Shown here in pieces: positions 10,908 through 20,267 of a stretch of 22,030 nt of DNA. The DNA lies in assembly GCA_022592445.1 (NCBI GenBank), contig JABYQR010000539.1, positions 1-22,030 on the forward strand. The letters run 5' to 3'. Positions within the stretch are counted from its first letter, which is position 1; every line of letters begins with the position of its first letter. The notes under the pieces are model-generated. The model saw nothing but the letters and a program-made list of their open reading frames with translations, did no database searches and was not told the origin of the DNA. The stretch comes from Cytidiella melzeri (taxonomy: Eukaryota; Basidiomycota; Agaricomycetes; Polyporales; Irpicaceae). Position numbers and translations under genes: made by a program.

Positions 10908-11621
10908 GCCTAGTCTATTCATTCGTCCCTGAACCGACATCTCTGCGCTCGACTCGTTGGTCGTAACCACAGCGCTGCGACTCAGCTGCGAGAGTCACTG
11001 AGAGAGGATTACCACCGCACAAGAGACAGGCCGTTAGTACACCACTTCACTTGGCTCACTCGGCCACGTCGCGCAACGAGTGAAACTGAAAGCCAAGAAA
11101 ACCTACACCTTCGTAAGTGTGAATCTCCCCATGTAGAACTTCTGTAGACTATGCAAGTGACTGTGAGAAACAAATTTCGGGCCGTATGTTTATATTTTCT
11201 CCACTCAACTGCCACGTCGCTCCCCGTCGTCGACACGAGGCGGGAGTGTTGGTCCGTGCGCAACCTTCCCACCGTATAAAAGCCATTCCCCAGCCACTTG
11301 GACAACTCATACTTACCTTGATGGCACAAGCCCCTTCACGTACCTGGGACTGTGGGCCGTGGAGGCCTTCCATAGCACGGCGACCTTGTCCTCAGAGGGA
11401 ATTCGCGGTTTGTATGGGCTTCGGCTCATGCACCGTCTCAATATTTTCCTGTCCCGCTTCGGCCCTCGGGCTGGGCGGGCCTTCATTTTTGTTTCAGCGC
11501 GGACCTAACCCTAACCCTACGGTATTGTATCTGAGAGTTCTGTGCAGCCAGAGGTGAACAATATTAAGGAGAACACAGTCATTCTATTCACCACTGTTAT
11601 TACTTGTAGATACACTGTTTA
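10908..11621. other. Intergenic region, no gene seen
   Basis: An open frame at 11186-11557 (+) has unconvincing composition (rich in Arg, Pro and Cys, no domain) and no splice partners. At about 11455-11482 there is a GC-rich patch of alternating GGGC/GCCC words, followed by a telomere-like motif. The rest shows nothing I can name. Confidence 0.5.
11504..11518 (-). repeat. Short interstitial telomere-like repeat
   Basis: CCTAACCCTAACCCT is two and a half units of the complement of TTAGGG, the telomere repeat of most filamentous fungi. It is too short to be a telomere and may be chance or a scar of repair or insertion. Confidence 0.45.
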
Positions 11622-11815
11622 CAGCTATCCCAATAACAATAGACTGTGATGGAAAAGTGTGTACAGAGTAAGAGTGGTGCAGCCCAAGAACATGAAGTGG
11701 GCAGGCCACTGGAAAATGGGTGGCTGCTAGGGTCCTGGGTGTGTGTTTTGCCACCTGTGCCACCTGTGCTCTGCACACACTCTGCTGTGGTGGTCTATCA
11801 TTATTGGGATAGCTT
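11622..11815. mobile_element. MITE-like inverted-repeat element (about 194 bp)
   Basis: The left end 11623-11644 (AGCTATCCCAATAA, two bases, ATAGAC) is matched in inverted orientation by the right end 11793-11814 (GTCTAT, two bases, TTATTGGGATAGCT). The arms differ at 2 of 22 positions. Both arms are bordered by TA (11620-11621 and 11816-11817), the target duplication of Tc1/mariner/pogo-type elements; with one more base on each side the ends read CAGCTATCCC and AAGCTATCCC. The interior has no coding capacity. This fits a non-autonomous miniature element moved by a transposase encoded elsewhere. The assignment to Tc1/mariner rests only on the TA border. Confidence 0.65.
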
Positions 11816-12812
11816 TAAACCCTAGAGAAAACATGTGTACACCCAAACCCACAACTAAAGGCTATTAGCTCTGCAGTATAAACCTAGCACCCAATGAGTA
11901 TGTCAGTAAAAACAATTAAAGACTCCAGGTCTACCATTGAAAGTTGGTGAGAAGTATACACAAGTTGTCTAAACGCAAGAAACCCGAAGGTTGCCTCTAT
12001 TCTTGAAGCTAGAAAGGAAGCCTGTGATGGTCTCTGCCACCTGTTCAGTGAGCATATTGCTATGACTGCTTGATGTGCAATTCATGTAGAAGCACATAGA
12101 GCCTGTGAACTCTACTCTGCATAACTCCTCGTCAATGTGTTCCCAGTCCAGCGCATGCAAATGATGGTTGTTAGGAATCTCAAGCTCAGATGTGATCTCG
12201 TGAAGGAGCAGCAATTGAAGGTTTGCTAGCATGAGCACTACACCGCCAACTCATCCGCGGGTGTCAGCCGCCTGAACCAATGAGAAGTTATCCAGGGCGG
12301 AATTCCGAGGTTCTCACGTGTCGGCCGACTGGTAGACAGTCGATCGGGAAAATGAATTCTTACTGATATCATCAAGCATATGTTCGACATCGGCCATGTT
12401 CATTTGTTTTGACCGGTAGTTACATCTGTTAAGCTACAGCTCCCAATTCCATGATGATTGTCTGTCACAGGCGGTGATTTTCCTCAAGTTTCAGGACATC
12501 CGAAAATGCCATGCCTGAGCATATGATGGACAGGTACAAGTGGTCATCCAGATCTCATCCGTTGCTCGCATGTAGTGATTAGGTAGAAATGATGTTTCCA
12601 ATCTGATTTCACAATGAGGGACTATTGCGCAAAGATAGCAAGGCCATGGCATTAAAGACAAACTAGGTAAGGATAATATATACAGCACGGAAATGAATGT
12701 GGAAGTGATCATGATGGGCATGGGGCAGCGCATCGGGAGACCGTGATACATTAGAAGGTAGCTAATAGCGTAGCTCACAGCAACACCGCGACTTGAAGGA
12801 GTGTATGGAATA
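11816..12812. other. Intergenic region, no convincing gene
   Basis: This includes the probable 3' flank of the minus-strand gene at 12813-14243. An 89-codon minus-strand frame at 11969-12238 has protein-like composition but no recognisable domain, no splice partners and no support, so I do not call it a gene. A small inverted repeat CGACTG/CAGTCG lies near 12325-12345. Confidence 0.45.
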
Positions 12813-14243
12813 TTAGTCGGAATCGGTGGTTTCCGATTCGTCGGTCGAACTTGCAACAGTGACAATGCCGGCCATGGCGTCTGCGACCTCAGTCTGGGCG
12901 TTGGTCAGCGCGGCACCGCTCTCAATATCGTTGAGATGCGCCATTTTGTTGTTACCAAATACCACGAGGTCATCATCGAGGATCCCTTTGAAGAAGCTGT
13001 CCGAATTGTCTGTTAGGCAGTCATCCAGCCACAATGAATGAGATGCCGACTTACGAGGACATAGCTTGCTTTGGACGGCCGTTGAATTGTTCACGGATGC
13101 CTAGTAGCTCCTTGTCGACGGCCTTCCAATAGTCACCGTTCTTGGGCAGCTCGAGCAAAACGCGACGCTAAGTAAGAAGAATGTTGCAGCTAAGAACAAA
13201 AGCGCGGCAGGAAGCGGTACTTACAAGGAACGCAAAGTGCGCGATCATCTGAACGGTGATCTTGACACTATACGACTTCATGCTTGCAATTCCCCTTGCC
13301 TTGGTAGCGTTTGTAACAAGAGTGATGATGTCGGTGGCGCCCAGACGATGACCCTCGGGGTTTTCTGGATTGACGGTGCCAAGCGACTTATTGATCTAAG
13401 TGATGAACAGCGTCATTAGTGGATTGATGATCTCAGCAACATACAGGGGCTCACCGCAGCTTTGAGATGCCTGCGCTTGTCATTGAAGCAATTGGAAACA
13501 CGGGTACAAACAGCTTGGTAGTGGTCGGAATTGTCTTTCACCTCCGGAGTGAGACCCCAGCTCGGATGAGAAACGAGGATTTCCTGACAAAGGATAATGA
13601 ATGAAGGCAGCCGATGTGAGTGAGGTAAAAGCGTACCAAAACAATGCGGTTACCCTCCTCGAGATACCCAGTTGCTTGTGGGCAAACCAGAGCATTGTAC
13701 ACATATATGTCAATCTTGCGCTGCGTAGATGTTAGTGGATGAGATGTCACAATACAAGCACGTACGACATACCTTCAGCTTTTCAGGAACGACAAATTTT
13801 GCGTCGATCGGCTGAATTTGGTTCGCTTTGGTCATTGTCTTGAGAGAGAGGCCTATGTTGAAAAGAAGTTGCTCCTGAAGCGGCATCTGAGCGCGGGATG
13901 TGTTCAGTTGTATGCTGCATACCAGAGCAGTGCCAATCAGAGTACTTACCTTCGAGGCATATGCAAGCAGCTCGCTGTCCTTGCTATCTAGCTTGAGTTT
14001 TCGAGCTATTCGCCCCGAAGCCTCCGCAGCGTCATCGTTATGAGGACGCTTGAAGCCTACGACAATAGCTGAAACAAGTGCTTGAGTAGCCTGACTCGGA
14101 GAAGCAGCTGGTGAGCCCTGCTCAGCTGGCGGTGTAGGAGGTCCTTCGGACGCGGTCCTGGAGCTCGAACGCTCGTCACCGCCCTCCTCAGACGAAGTGG
14201 GCGACATGGTGAGCCGTTCAGCAATGGTGCGGCGTGCGGCCAT
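12813..14243 (-). CDS. Unrecognised conserved-looking protein, seven exons
   Basis: I do not recognise a function. Exons (minus strand): 13950-14243, 13773-13886, 13637-13720, 13455-13583, 13225-13395, 13055-13167, 12813-12996; total 1089 nt, 362 aa. Introns are 52-63 nt, all GT-AG and phase-consistent. The start MAARRTIAERL was chosen because the upstream in-frame extension looks like untranslated leader. Residues 1-60 are Ser/Glu/Pro/Thr-rich and probably disordered. From about residue 75 (RKLKLDSKDSELLAYAS) the protein is mostly helical in character, with IDIYVYNALVCPQATGYLEE, HPSWGLTPEVK and SVKITVQMIAHFAFL. The tail is acidic (SSTDESETTDSD). No membrane segment, signal peptide or catalytic motif is visible. 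I have a weak memory of similar hypothetical proteins in other Agaricomycetes, sometimes near transposons. It shares a 196-bp divergent promoter region with the transposase-like gene. Confidence 0.75.
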
Positions 14244-14439
14244 GATAGAGAGGTTGAAAGAAGTGGTGAGTGAATGAATACGAGGAAAGAGAAAGTTTTG
14301 TTTTGAAAAACAGAACCGTCGACGTGGCAGTTCACTCTTGGTAATTTGGAGAGCGTCTGGAGAAAATGTGACGGGGACTGAATTTTTGCGCAAGATTCAG
14401 CCGATTCGGGTCCGCATCCGTGTTCTTCAGTGCGAAAGC
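14244..14439. promoter_or_regulatory. Divergent promoter region between unknown gene and transposase-like gene
   Basis: These 196 bp must serve both genes. No TATA box or terminal inverted repeat of a DNA transposon is visible, which argues that the transposase-like gene has lost its left element end or never had it here. Confidence 0.4.
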
Positions 14440-17400
14440 ATGCCGCCAAAGCGTAAGCACGAGGAGTTGAATGGTGAGCTTAACTGCAAAGAACCTATGG
14501 TAGGTAATAAGCTGAGACTATATCTGTAAGGCAACTTTACAGACATACCTAGCCAGCCAGACCATCTCCGCTGTACACCGTGTTCAAATCGCTCTGGAAA
14601 GCTGCAGAAAATCAAGCGGAACCATGTGACTGACCACACAAAAACAGAGAAGCACATCACCTCTCTGAACTGGCAGTCGCGGCGAAGCATTGCCAATGTG
14701 GCCTCTGCCGTTCCTGTTACTGTCGGCACAGCTGCAGTGCTCTCGCACGCGGAGATCCGCCCGCATCACCTCTTCCTTTGGTAGCCCGTATTCGCTCGGA
14801 AAGCCCGCTAAGTGTTCTTCGGGGGATGGATTCAACGACAGCGGCCTATACCAAGATGTCAGTGGCGAGACAATCCATTTTACGGCCGGGGCAGACGTTG
14901 AACAAACCTCGACTCAGGCCTTATACCAGCGCATTGAAGATCTTGATTGTTACTCGCATGAGTGCCTTGGAGATTTCTGGGACTCGAACGAAGGTGCCGG
15001 GAGCATGTTCGACAGCGAGGATGCAACATTATCAAACATTGTTGAGGCACTAGAAGCGATGGGTAAGCGATCTAATTGTAAAGTACCGAGAATGTCACTG
15101 ATATACCTACAATGATCAGATCTAGATGAAGACGAGGATGAGGAAGTGCTCCCAGAGCAGCGGGAGGCAAGGAATGATGATCAGAGATGGGCGCCGTATC
15201 AAACAAAAACCGTGAGTTGCTTTCAAGATATCAGAGGGAAGCCGTCTCACCTTGATGTGTAGATGTTTCTGCTTGATTTCTTAGATAGTCTACCTCGTCT
15301 GAGGCTGTCGGATGACCATTTGAAAACTATAATGTGGGTTATGAAGGAATGTGGAGCACCCAACGTGCCATTGTTTTCTGCGTTACGGAAATTACAAGCA
15401 AAACTTACCGCGGAGATGGGACTTCAGACAAGTTGGCGCGTATCAACGTTTGGCAACGAGTTCTATAACAATGGTGCTGCTCAAATGTTTCGGCTTGTGA
15501 GCATGTTATCAATGTTGTCGACAGTGATTGTGCTCACCTGATGGCCGGTTTCAAGGACTGGGCCAATCCTCTTGTACGGCCTTACATCCGACCCTATGTA
15601 GAAGTATCATCAGCTGTCTCGGAGTTTTATCAAGCGGAGCGTTTACAACATACCGAGGTCGATCTTCTGCAGCTGATGTGGGCAGATTTCAAGAACGCAC
15701 CTGGCCACCATTTCTATATCAAGGAGTTAGCTCGTCTGCGGGATGGAAGGTTGGTCGTACCAATAAAGTGGCTATGCGTTATCGACAAAGGTACAGGCGC
15801 AGAAGTTCAGTGCGCAGATGTCTATTGCGTAGACTATGAAACAACGGTCAGTCTTCGTGTTGTTATGATTGGATTATCAGAGCCTGGAACACTGACCATT
15901 GAGCAGACAAACGTAGCTCACTTGTGCGCCGACGAAGTCATGCGTATAACAGCTGACGAGTTGATGTACAATGTCTTAGACCTGAAGAATCAGGGGTTGA
16001 AAGCCCGGTTTGACGGTGAGTAGCACGAGAGCAATGATCTGACTTGCACGTACCTGTCTCACTGACATTGATACCAGATGCGGCGCCACCCTGGACAAAG
16101 GAAATGCCCCATCCGGTGCGGCTCAAAGCTCAAGGGCGGCCGACGTTTACGCTTGGCTGATGTCCTGGGCAGACGATGTATCTGGAAATCGATCAAAGCA
16201 GTATAACGCGCATACAAATGTGTACGCAGTAAATCTGAACTTACCGCACTGCAAGCTTCAGCAGGAGTACTTCGTCCGCTTTAGCTCAACCTCTCCCACT
16301 GCAGGCGCACTTGAGCAACTTGACGGATTTGCAGAAGACGTTGGGCCCGATCGCTGGCATGAAGCTTATGATTGCGTTTTGCAGCAAGAAATTTTGTTCC
16401 GCTTGATAGTACGCGTCGAGGCAGCTGATAACCCACAGCAATCCGAGCTGTGCTCGCACATTGGGTTGAACGGGAATAAGTTCTGTCGCAAGTGTCATGT
16501 TGGGGGACCCGCAAAAGACATGGAGACTCACATTGGTCATCAAAGCTTGTACGAGGTGCGCAAATGATTGTCAGTGATGCAACGATTCATGTTCTGAGTC
16601 AACTCATCACTCACCGACGCATAGGAAGGAAAAGCACGCTCAGCAGGTGAGACTGTAGAAGAAATCATCAGCCAGTTGGTGGCCGCTACGCATGGCAATG
16701 AGCAGCACATCGAAACAATGCAGACTGCTAGTGGGATCAAAGACCCAATTGCGCAGTTCTGGATCCAGCAACTGATCCAGAAAGCTCGTGTTTTGCACCA
16801 CAACACATCTCTCACGCGGAAACTCAAGACGTACGGCTGAAAGATCGAAAGCTGAAAGGCGAGGCGCGACAGGCTGTGAAGAACGAGATCATAAACAAGA
16901 TCGAGAAGGACCTCATAAAGTGGCTCACCGAGCAACCTCCACACCGCTATAGCACGCTTCCCGAACACTCTGGTATGTTCCAACATCGCATGATAACGAC
17001 CTTACCTGACTGGCACGAACGCTCAGCCCTGCGCACTCAGATTCGTCCCGGGGATCATTACAATAAGCTGCTGGCGTTGGAAGGTGAGTCACAATCAGCG
17101 GGTCTCAGACTTCATCGCAAAGGATCACACACCGTCTCCAGGTCTTGATGTCCATCGGGATACCATCGTCGAGCTGCTCCATACCTATCTATTAGGGGTG
17201 GATAAGTATCTATGGCACGCATCTCATACCGCTTGGAACGACTCACAGCGGCAAATGATGGCCACTCGGCTGCAAAGCTCGTCAGTAGACGGGCTATCAA
17301 TATATCCAGTGCGGGGGAATTACCTGGTTAAGTACCGCAACAACCTGATAGGCAAACACTTCAAAGCCTTGCAGCAAGTCGGCGTGTTTCACCTACATCC

Positions 17401-18942
17401 CGATCTTCTGGAGAATGAGCACGGCGGTTTGCTGCTTGAGCTCTGGAAGGCCACGGGCGAGTTAGGAGCACTGCTTTTCTATCACTCAATTGACGACATG
17501 TCTACTTACTTGGTCAGTCAGACTCAGTTCTCCGCGTACAGAGTTGTAACGTCCGATATCGATATCACATCGCTGATATCTTTGGTCTCGAATCTTCTAG
17601 GAGGATCTCGACGTGCTCATTGGGAATTTGCATGACGTCTGGGGGGCTATCGATCCCAATCGAATCCTCAATAAGCCGAAAATTCACTTACTGAAGCATC
17701 TTGTCACTGACATCCGCAATGGAGGGCCGGCCATCCTATTTTTGACAGAGATCTTCGAGTGCTGGAACTCTGTTTTCCGGATGTGTAGTGTTCTCTCGAA
17801 CCATCATGCTCCGAGTCACGACATTGCAGCGGCAATAGCGGATCTAGAGCGTTTCAAGCATCAAGTCAGCGGCGGTTGGTGGAGAGCTGGACACGGCGGT
17901 AGCTATGTTCGCGCTGGGGAAGGTGTGAGGGAGATGTTCCAGACACACAGCAAACTCCAGCGCCGTCTTGGATGGGCAGATCCAAAGGTTCTCTCTCCAG
18001 GTACGATGGTGCTTTTCTGCTGTCGGAGTTTTGTCCTGATGTTGAGTGCTTAGGAACTGTGCGAAGAGTGTCAGAGAGGAAACACGTGGTTGTTTCGTGG
18101 GAGATAGGCTGCCTCGAAGAAGAAATCTGCATCACGATTGATGCCCGCACGTCGTCCAATGCTTCATATCGACCAGCGGATACTCTCTGGGAATACGCAC
18201 AGTCCATGGTTGCGAGGTCCACTGATGTGTGCAAGGAGGGCTCGTGGGTGTTCTACGAAAGGGCACACGAAGCTATTAACGGAGACATGGCTGAGTCGCC
18301 GGTGAGCAAACAGCTGTTATGATGCTGCCGTTAATTGCACTGATTGTCTGGTAATCACCATAGGTTTCCGTCACTTGCGGCGGTCGCATCCGCAGAATCA
18401 TCCTACCTGCCTCTGATCCGCGCAGTGAGAACGGACTGGTGCAGGTAGAACGATTCGCAGTTTCTAGCCAGCCTGATGCGCGGTTGAACATGCCTGTCCT
18501 TTACCGTGAGTGCACCAAAATCCTAATCGACGTCATTCCTGTGCAAGTAAGTTTGTAATAATGTTACCAGAGACAACGACGAGCTTACATTTCACAGAAC
18601 GTTGCGTTCATTTTCAACGCACAGCACGACTGCTTAACTGCAGAATGTGCAGTTGAAGATCAGACCGTGCATCAAGAAAGAAGATTGACCGGCCTCACTC
18701 AGAAAGGTATTAGGCATGGTGCCATGCAACGATACTTCATCAACATGCACGCACTTCACAACGCAGCCCTCATACGGAAATTCCTTCCCCGTCACTTCTC
18801 AAAACCAAAGCCGTTCTACGACGACCGTGTTGGCAAGCATCGAGAGTTCGCCGACAAAGTTTCCTCCGTCAACACAAAACGCCGCGACGCTACTGCAGCG
18901 AAGGCGCGAGATACTCTGTTAAAACTATATAATATAATATGA
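14440..18942 (+). pseudogene. Agaricomycete transposase-family gene (CACTA/Plavaka-related type), two frameshifts
   Basis: Belongs to a large, usually unnamed Agaricomycete family that I place, by inference, with CACTA/Plavaka-like DDE transposases. Exons: 14440-14473, 14543-14780, 14842-15062, 15120-15211, 15263-15496, 15556-16015, 16078-16555, 16625-17083, 17142-17512, 17601-18000, 18054-18301, 18364-18546, 18598-18942. All introns are GT-AG, 51-88 nt. Two single-base losses break the frame: one near 16152-16158 and one near 16785-16795. With these the chain would be about 1254 codons. Visible parts: a C-x2-C-x13-H-x3-H finger (residues 22-43), DWANPLVRPYIRPY, MPHPVRLKAQG, the core ADDVSGNRSKQYN (about 458), ADNPQQSELCSHIG with FCRKC, RPGDHYN, IVELLHTYLLGVDKYLWH, GLSIYPVRGNYLVKY, FECWNSVFRMCSVLSNHHAPS, RFKHQVSGGWW and FNAQHDC. 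The first three exons are the least certain. No element ends were found. Confidence 0.75.
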
Positions 18943-18949
18943 TATGATA
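18943..18949. other. Seven-base spacer between stop codon and LTR start
   Basis: The transposase-like reading frame ends in an AT-rich run (about 18924-18950), and the LTR-like sequence begins with TG at 18950. No room remains for a native terminator of the gene. Confidence 0.4.
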
Positions 18950-19102
18950 TGTAGTTTCCCACGCCTTATTATAAGGATGCTTTAGGTAGCAGAGTTCCCA
19001 CAGTCTTAGTATGGGAATTATGCAGCCGTATATGGAAACTCTAGTAGTAACCATCACATTAGCTGAGACGTACAGATATGGGTTGTAGTAGTACTAGTCA
19101 TA

Positions 19103-19227
19103 TATGTACGCCTGTGTTCTAGTAGCATAGGAAATGACATGGAAAGCACATATGACTCCAGAGGATGCCTAAAGCATACATCTGAGGACAAGTACTAGCA
19201 TGAGTCATTTACTCATTATGTACGCCT
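19103..19227. repeat. Direct repeat TATGTACGCCT within the LTR U3
   Basis: The 11-mer TATGTACGCCT occurs at 19103-19113 and again at 19217-19227, 114 bp apart, in similar surroundings. This suggests an old internal duplication in the U3 region. Confidence 0.55.
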
Positions 19228-19307
19228 CTGGTACAAGTGCTGAACCTAGTCATACAATGAGTCATGTATGAGTCATGCACTCATAGCATGAGTCATGCAT
19301 GAGTCAT
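19201..19307 (+). promoter_or_regulatory. Cluster of five TGAGTCAT (Gcn4/AP-1-type) sites
   Basis: TGAGTCAT occurs at 19201-19208, 19258-19265, 19269-19276, 19289-19296 and 19300-19307. The last four have start-to-start spacings of 11, 20 and 11 bp, close to one, two and one helical turns. TGAGTCA/TGACTCA is the known site of Gcn4/Cpc1-type bZIP activators of amino-acid-starvation response. The cluster ends 73 bp before a TATA box. Binding is inferred, not shown. Confidence 0.6.
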
Positions 19308-19380
19308 GCACTCAGTAGTACAGTAGAATAGCTGAAGTAGACATGTATAGTAGTCGCTTACATAAGTAGATACAGACATG

Positions 19381-19388
19381 TATATAAG
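19381..19388 (+). promoter_or_regulatory. TATA box of the LTR promoter
   Basis: TATATAAG, downstream of the bZIP-site cluster and upstream of an AATAA-type signal, in the order expected for U3 then R of an LTR. Confidence 0.55.
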
Positions 19389-19474
19389 CAGAGCTGCTGA
19401 AGCAGCAAGAATAATAAGACTCATCTTCGAAGCTTAACAGCCTCTACCCCTCGCACACATATTCCACTTTGTTA

Positions 19475-19486
19475 GGTTATGAGCCC
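19475..19486 (+). other. Candidate primer-binding site, half-tRNA initiator Met type
   Basis: GGTTATGAGCCC is the exact complement of GGGCUCAUAACC, the anticodon-arm region of fungal initiator tRNA-Met. Priming from the anticodon region of a cut initiator tRNA is known for Ty5 and Drosophila copia. The tRNA sequence is from memory; the match is 12 nt. Confidence 0.6.
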
Positions 19487-20267
19487 CGGCTTTTAACTTA
19501 ACTACATCCACACTCTCAACGACATCCACCAACCAGTATCCCCCAAGCTTTCTTCTAAGTAAGTTTCTCTACTTTACTTTGTTTGGCCACATAGTAGTAG
19601 TAGAGTTGTACTGGTTGACTGCCTCAGCTTCGAATACAATATTCCCAACTGATCTTCTACAGCTAATTCCCTCACCTACTTGCCCCTTGCGTACGCACTC
19701 CCAACCCAGCTGAATACTTAAGCCACCCTTGGTGGTTCTCAACTTTAACGAGTCGTGCATTACGCGGAATCTGCCTAACACGCAGTGTAAAATCCGGTGG
19801 TGGAGGAACAAGCTCCCACTTGTACAAGTGGTAGATCGGCGGAGTAGTACAATAGGAGGGTAGTGTTGAGTGGCACTCTAAGCTCGTGACTTAGAGGCCT
19901 AGGACCTTCGTGTTGGCGCACGTCAGTCAGTCCTGGAATTAGAAATCGCCGCTTTTTGTAGCTGTAGAATTTCTTGAGGCATGTCGTCCACTTTTACTTT
20001 TGGTATCACGGAGATTGTGGACTCTCCTATACTTCGTGGTGTTTCTTACATGCGCCATTATGTTTTCGTCGTATCATACCGACTGGTAGAAGTCGAAGTT
20101 GCAAGTGGTCATACTCGTCTTGAATCACTTGTGGAAAACTTTTACTCACATTCGACTTTTCCATTAGCAATCCCCAGGACTTTCTCAAGGAAAGTGTTGT
20201 GGATTGAATACGACGACATAAATCTTATACTTTCGATTCTTTCTTCCAGACCATTATATTTTTGAAG
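19487..20267. other. Non-coding stretch between LTR and ORF
   Basis: A Copia element would have its gag-pol frame here, but no polyprotein, zinc knuckle, protease, integrase or reverse-transcriptase motif is visible in any frame. Open frames at 19569-19811 (-) and 19981-20265 (+) have no recognisable features. A 7-bp stem with a 7-nt loop (CTCTAAG/CTTAGAG) lies at 19876-19896. A pyrimidine-rich tract ending TTCTTCCAG (about 20240-20249) just before the next ORF could be a 3' splice site of a leader intron. Confidence 0.45.

Larger units (their letters stand above)
18950..19466 (+). mobile_element. LTR-like sequence of a Copia/Ty5-type retrotransposon
   Basis: Starts TGTAGTTTCCC and ends near ...TATTCCA (TG...CA). 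It has the layout of an LTR: a repeat-rich U3 with a bZIP-site cluster, a TATA box (TATATAAG, 19381-19388), an AATAA-type signal about 25-35 bp further on, and a pyrimidine-rich end. A primer-binding-site match begins 8 nt after the proposed end. Only one copy is in the window, so it may be a solo LTR, the left end of an element running past position 22030, or a fragment. The right border could lie anywhere between 19466 and 19474. No target-site duplication was found next to this single copy. Confidence 0.6.

Noticed and set aside
11186..11557. 123-codon plus-strand ORF as a gene
   Set aside because: Composition is not protein-like, it has no domain, it crosses the GC-rich and telomere-like patch, and it has no splice partners.
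11969..12238. 89-codon minus-strand ORF as a small gene or fragment
   Set aside because: Composition is acceptable, but there is no recognised domain, no neighbouring exons and no promoter cue. It stays possible as an exon of an unknown gene or an element remnant.
12491..12865. 124-codon minus-strand ORF
   Set aside because: It overlaps the last exon of the 12813-14243 gene in another frame and runs into its 3' flank; it looks like a chance frame.
16136..16193. Unrecognised intron explaining the first frameshift of the transposase-like gene
   Set aside because: A GTGCGG...GGGCAG pair would delete the conserved ADDVSGN core and still leave the wrong frame.
16781..16819. 39-nt intron explaining the second frameshift
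   Set aside because: GTTTTG is a poor donor and 39 nt is shorter than any other intron here; it would also remove residues that match the family in the shifted frame.
14244..19000. CACTA-type terminal repeats around the transposase-like gene
   Set aside because: No CACTA...TAGTG pair or matching inverted arms were found in the flanks available.
19201..19320. CRISPR-like or satellite array from the TGAGTCAT repeats
   Set aside because: The repeats are 8 bp with short irregular spacing in a eukaryotic LTR; they fit transcription-factor sites, not spacer-repeat units.
19569..19811. 80-codon minus-strand ORF as a retroelement protein fragment
   Set aside because: I compared it mentally with Copia and Gypsy reverse transcriptase, RNase H and integrase motifs and found no match.
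19876..19896. Hairpin as part of a tRNA or small RNA gene
   Set aside because: A single 7-bp stem with no D or T arm pattern and no Pol III boxes.
19981..20265. 94-codon plus-strand ORF just before the orphan ORF
   Set aside because: No recognisable features, and it ends at the next ORF's start region; it may be leader sequence or part of an intron.
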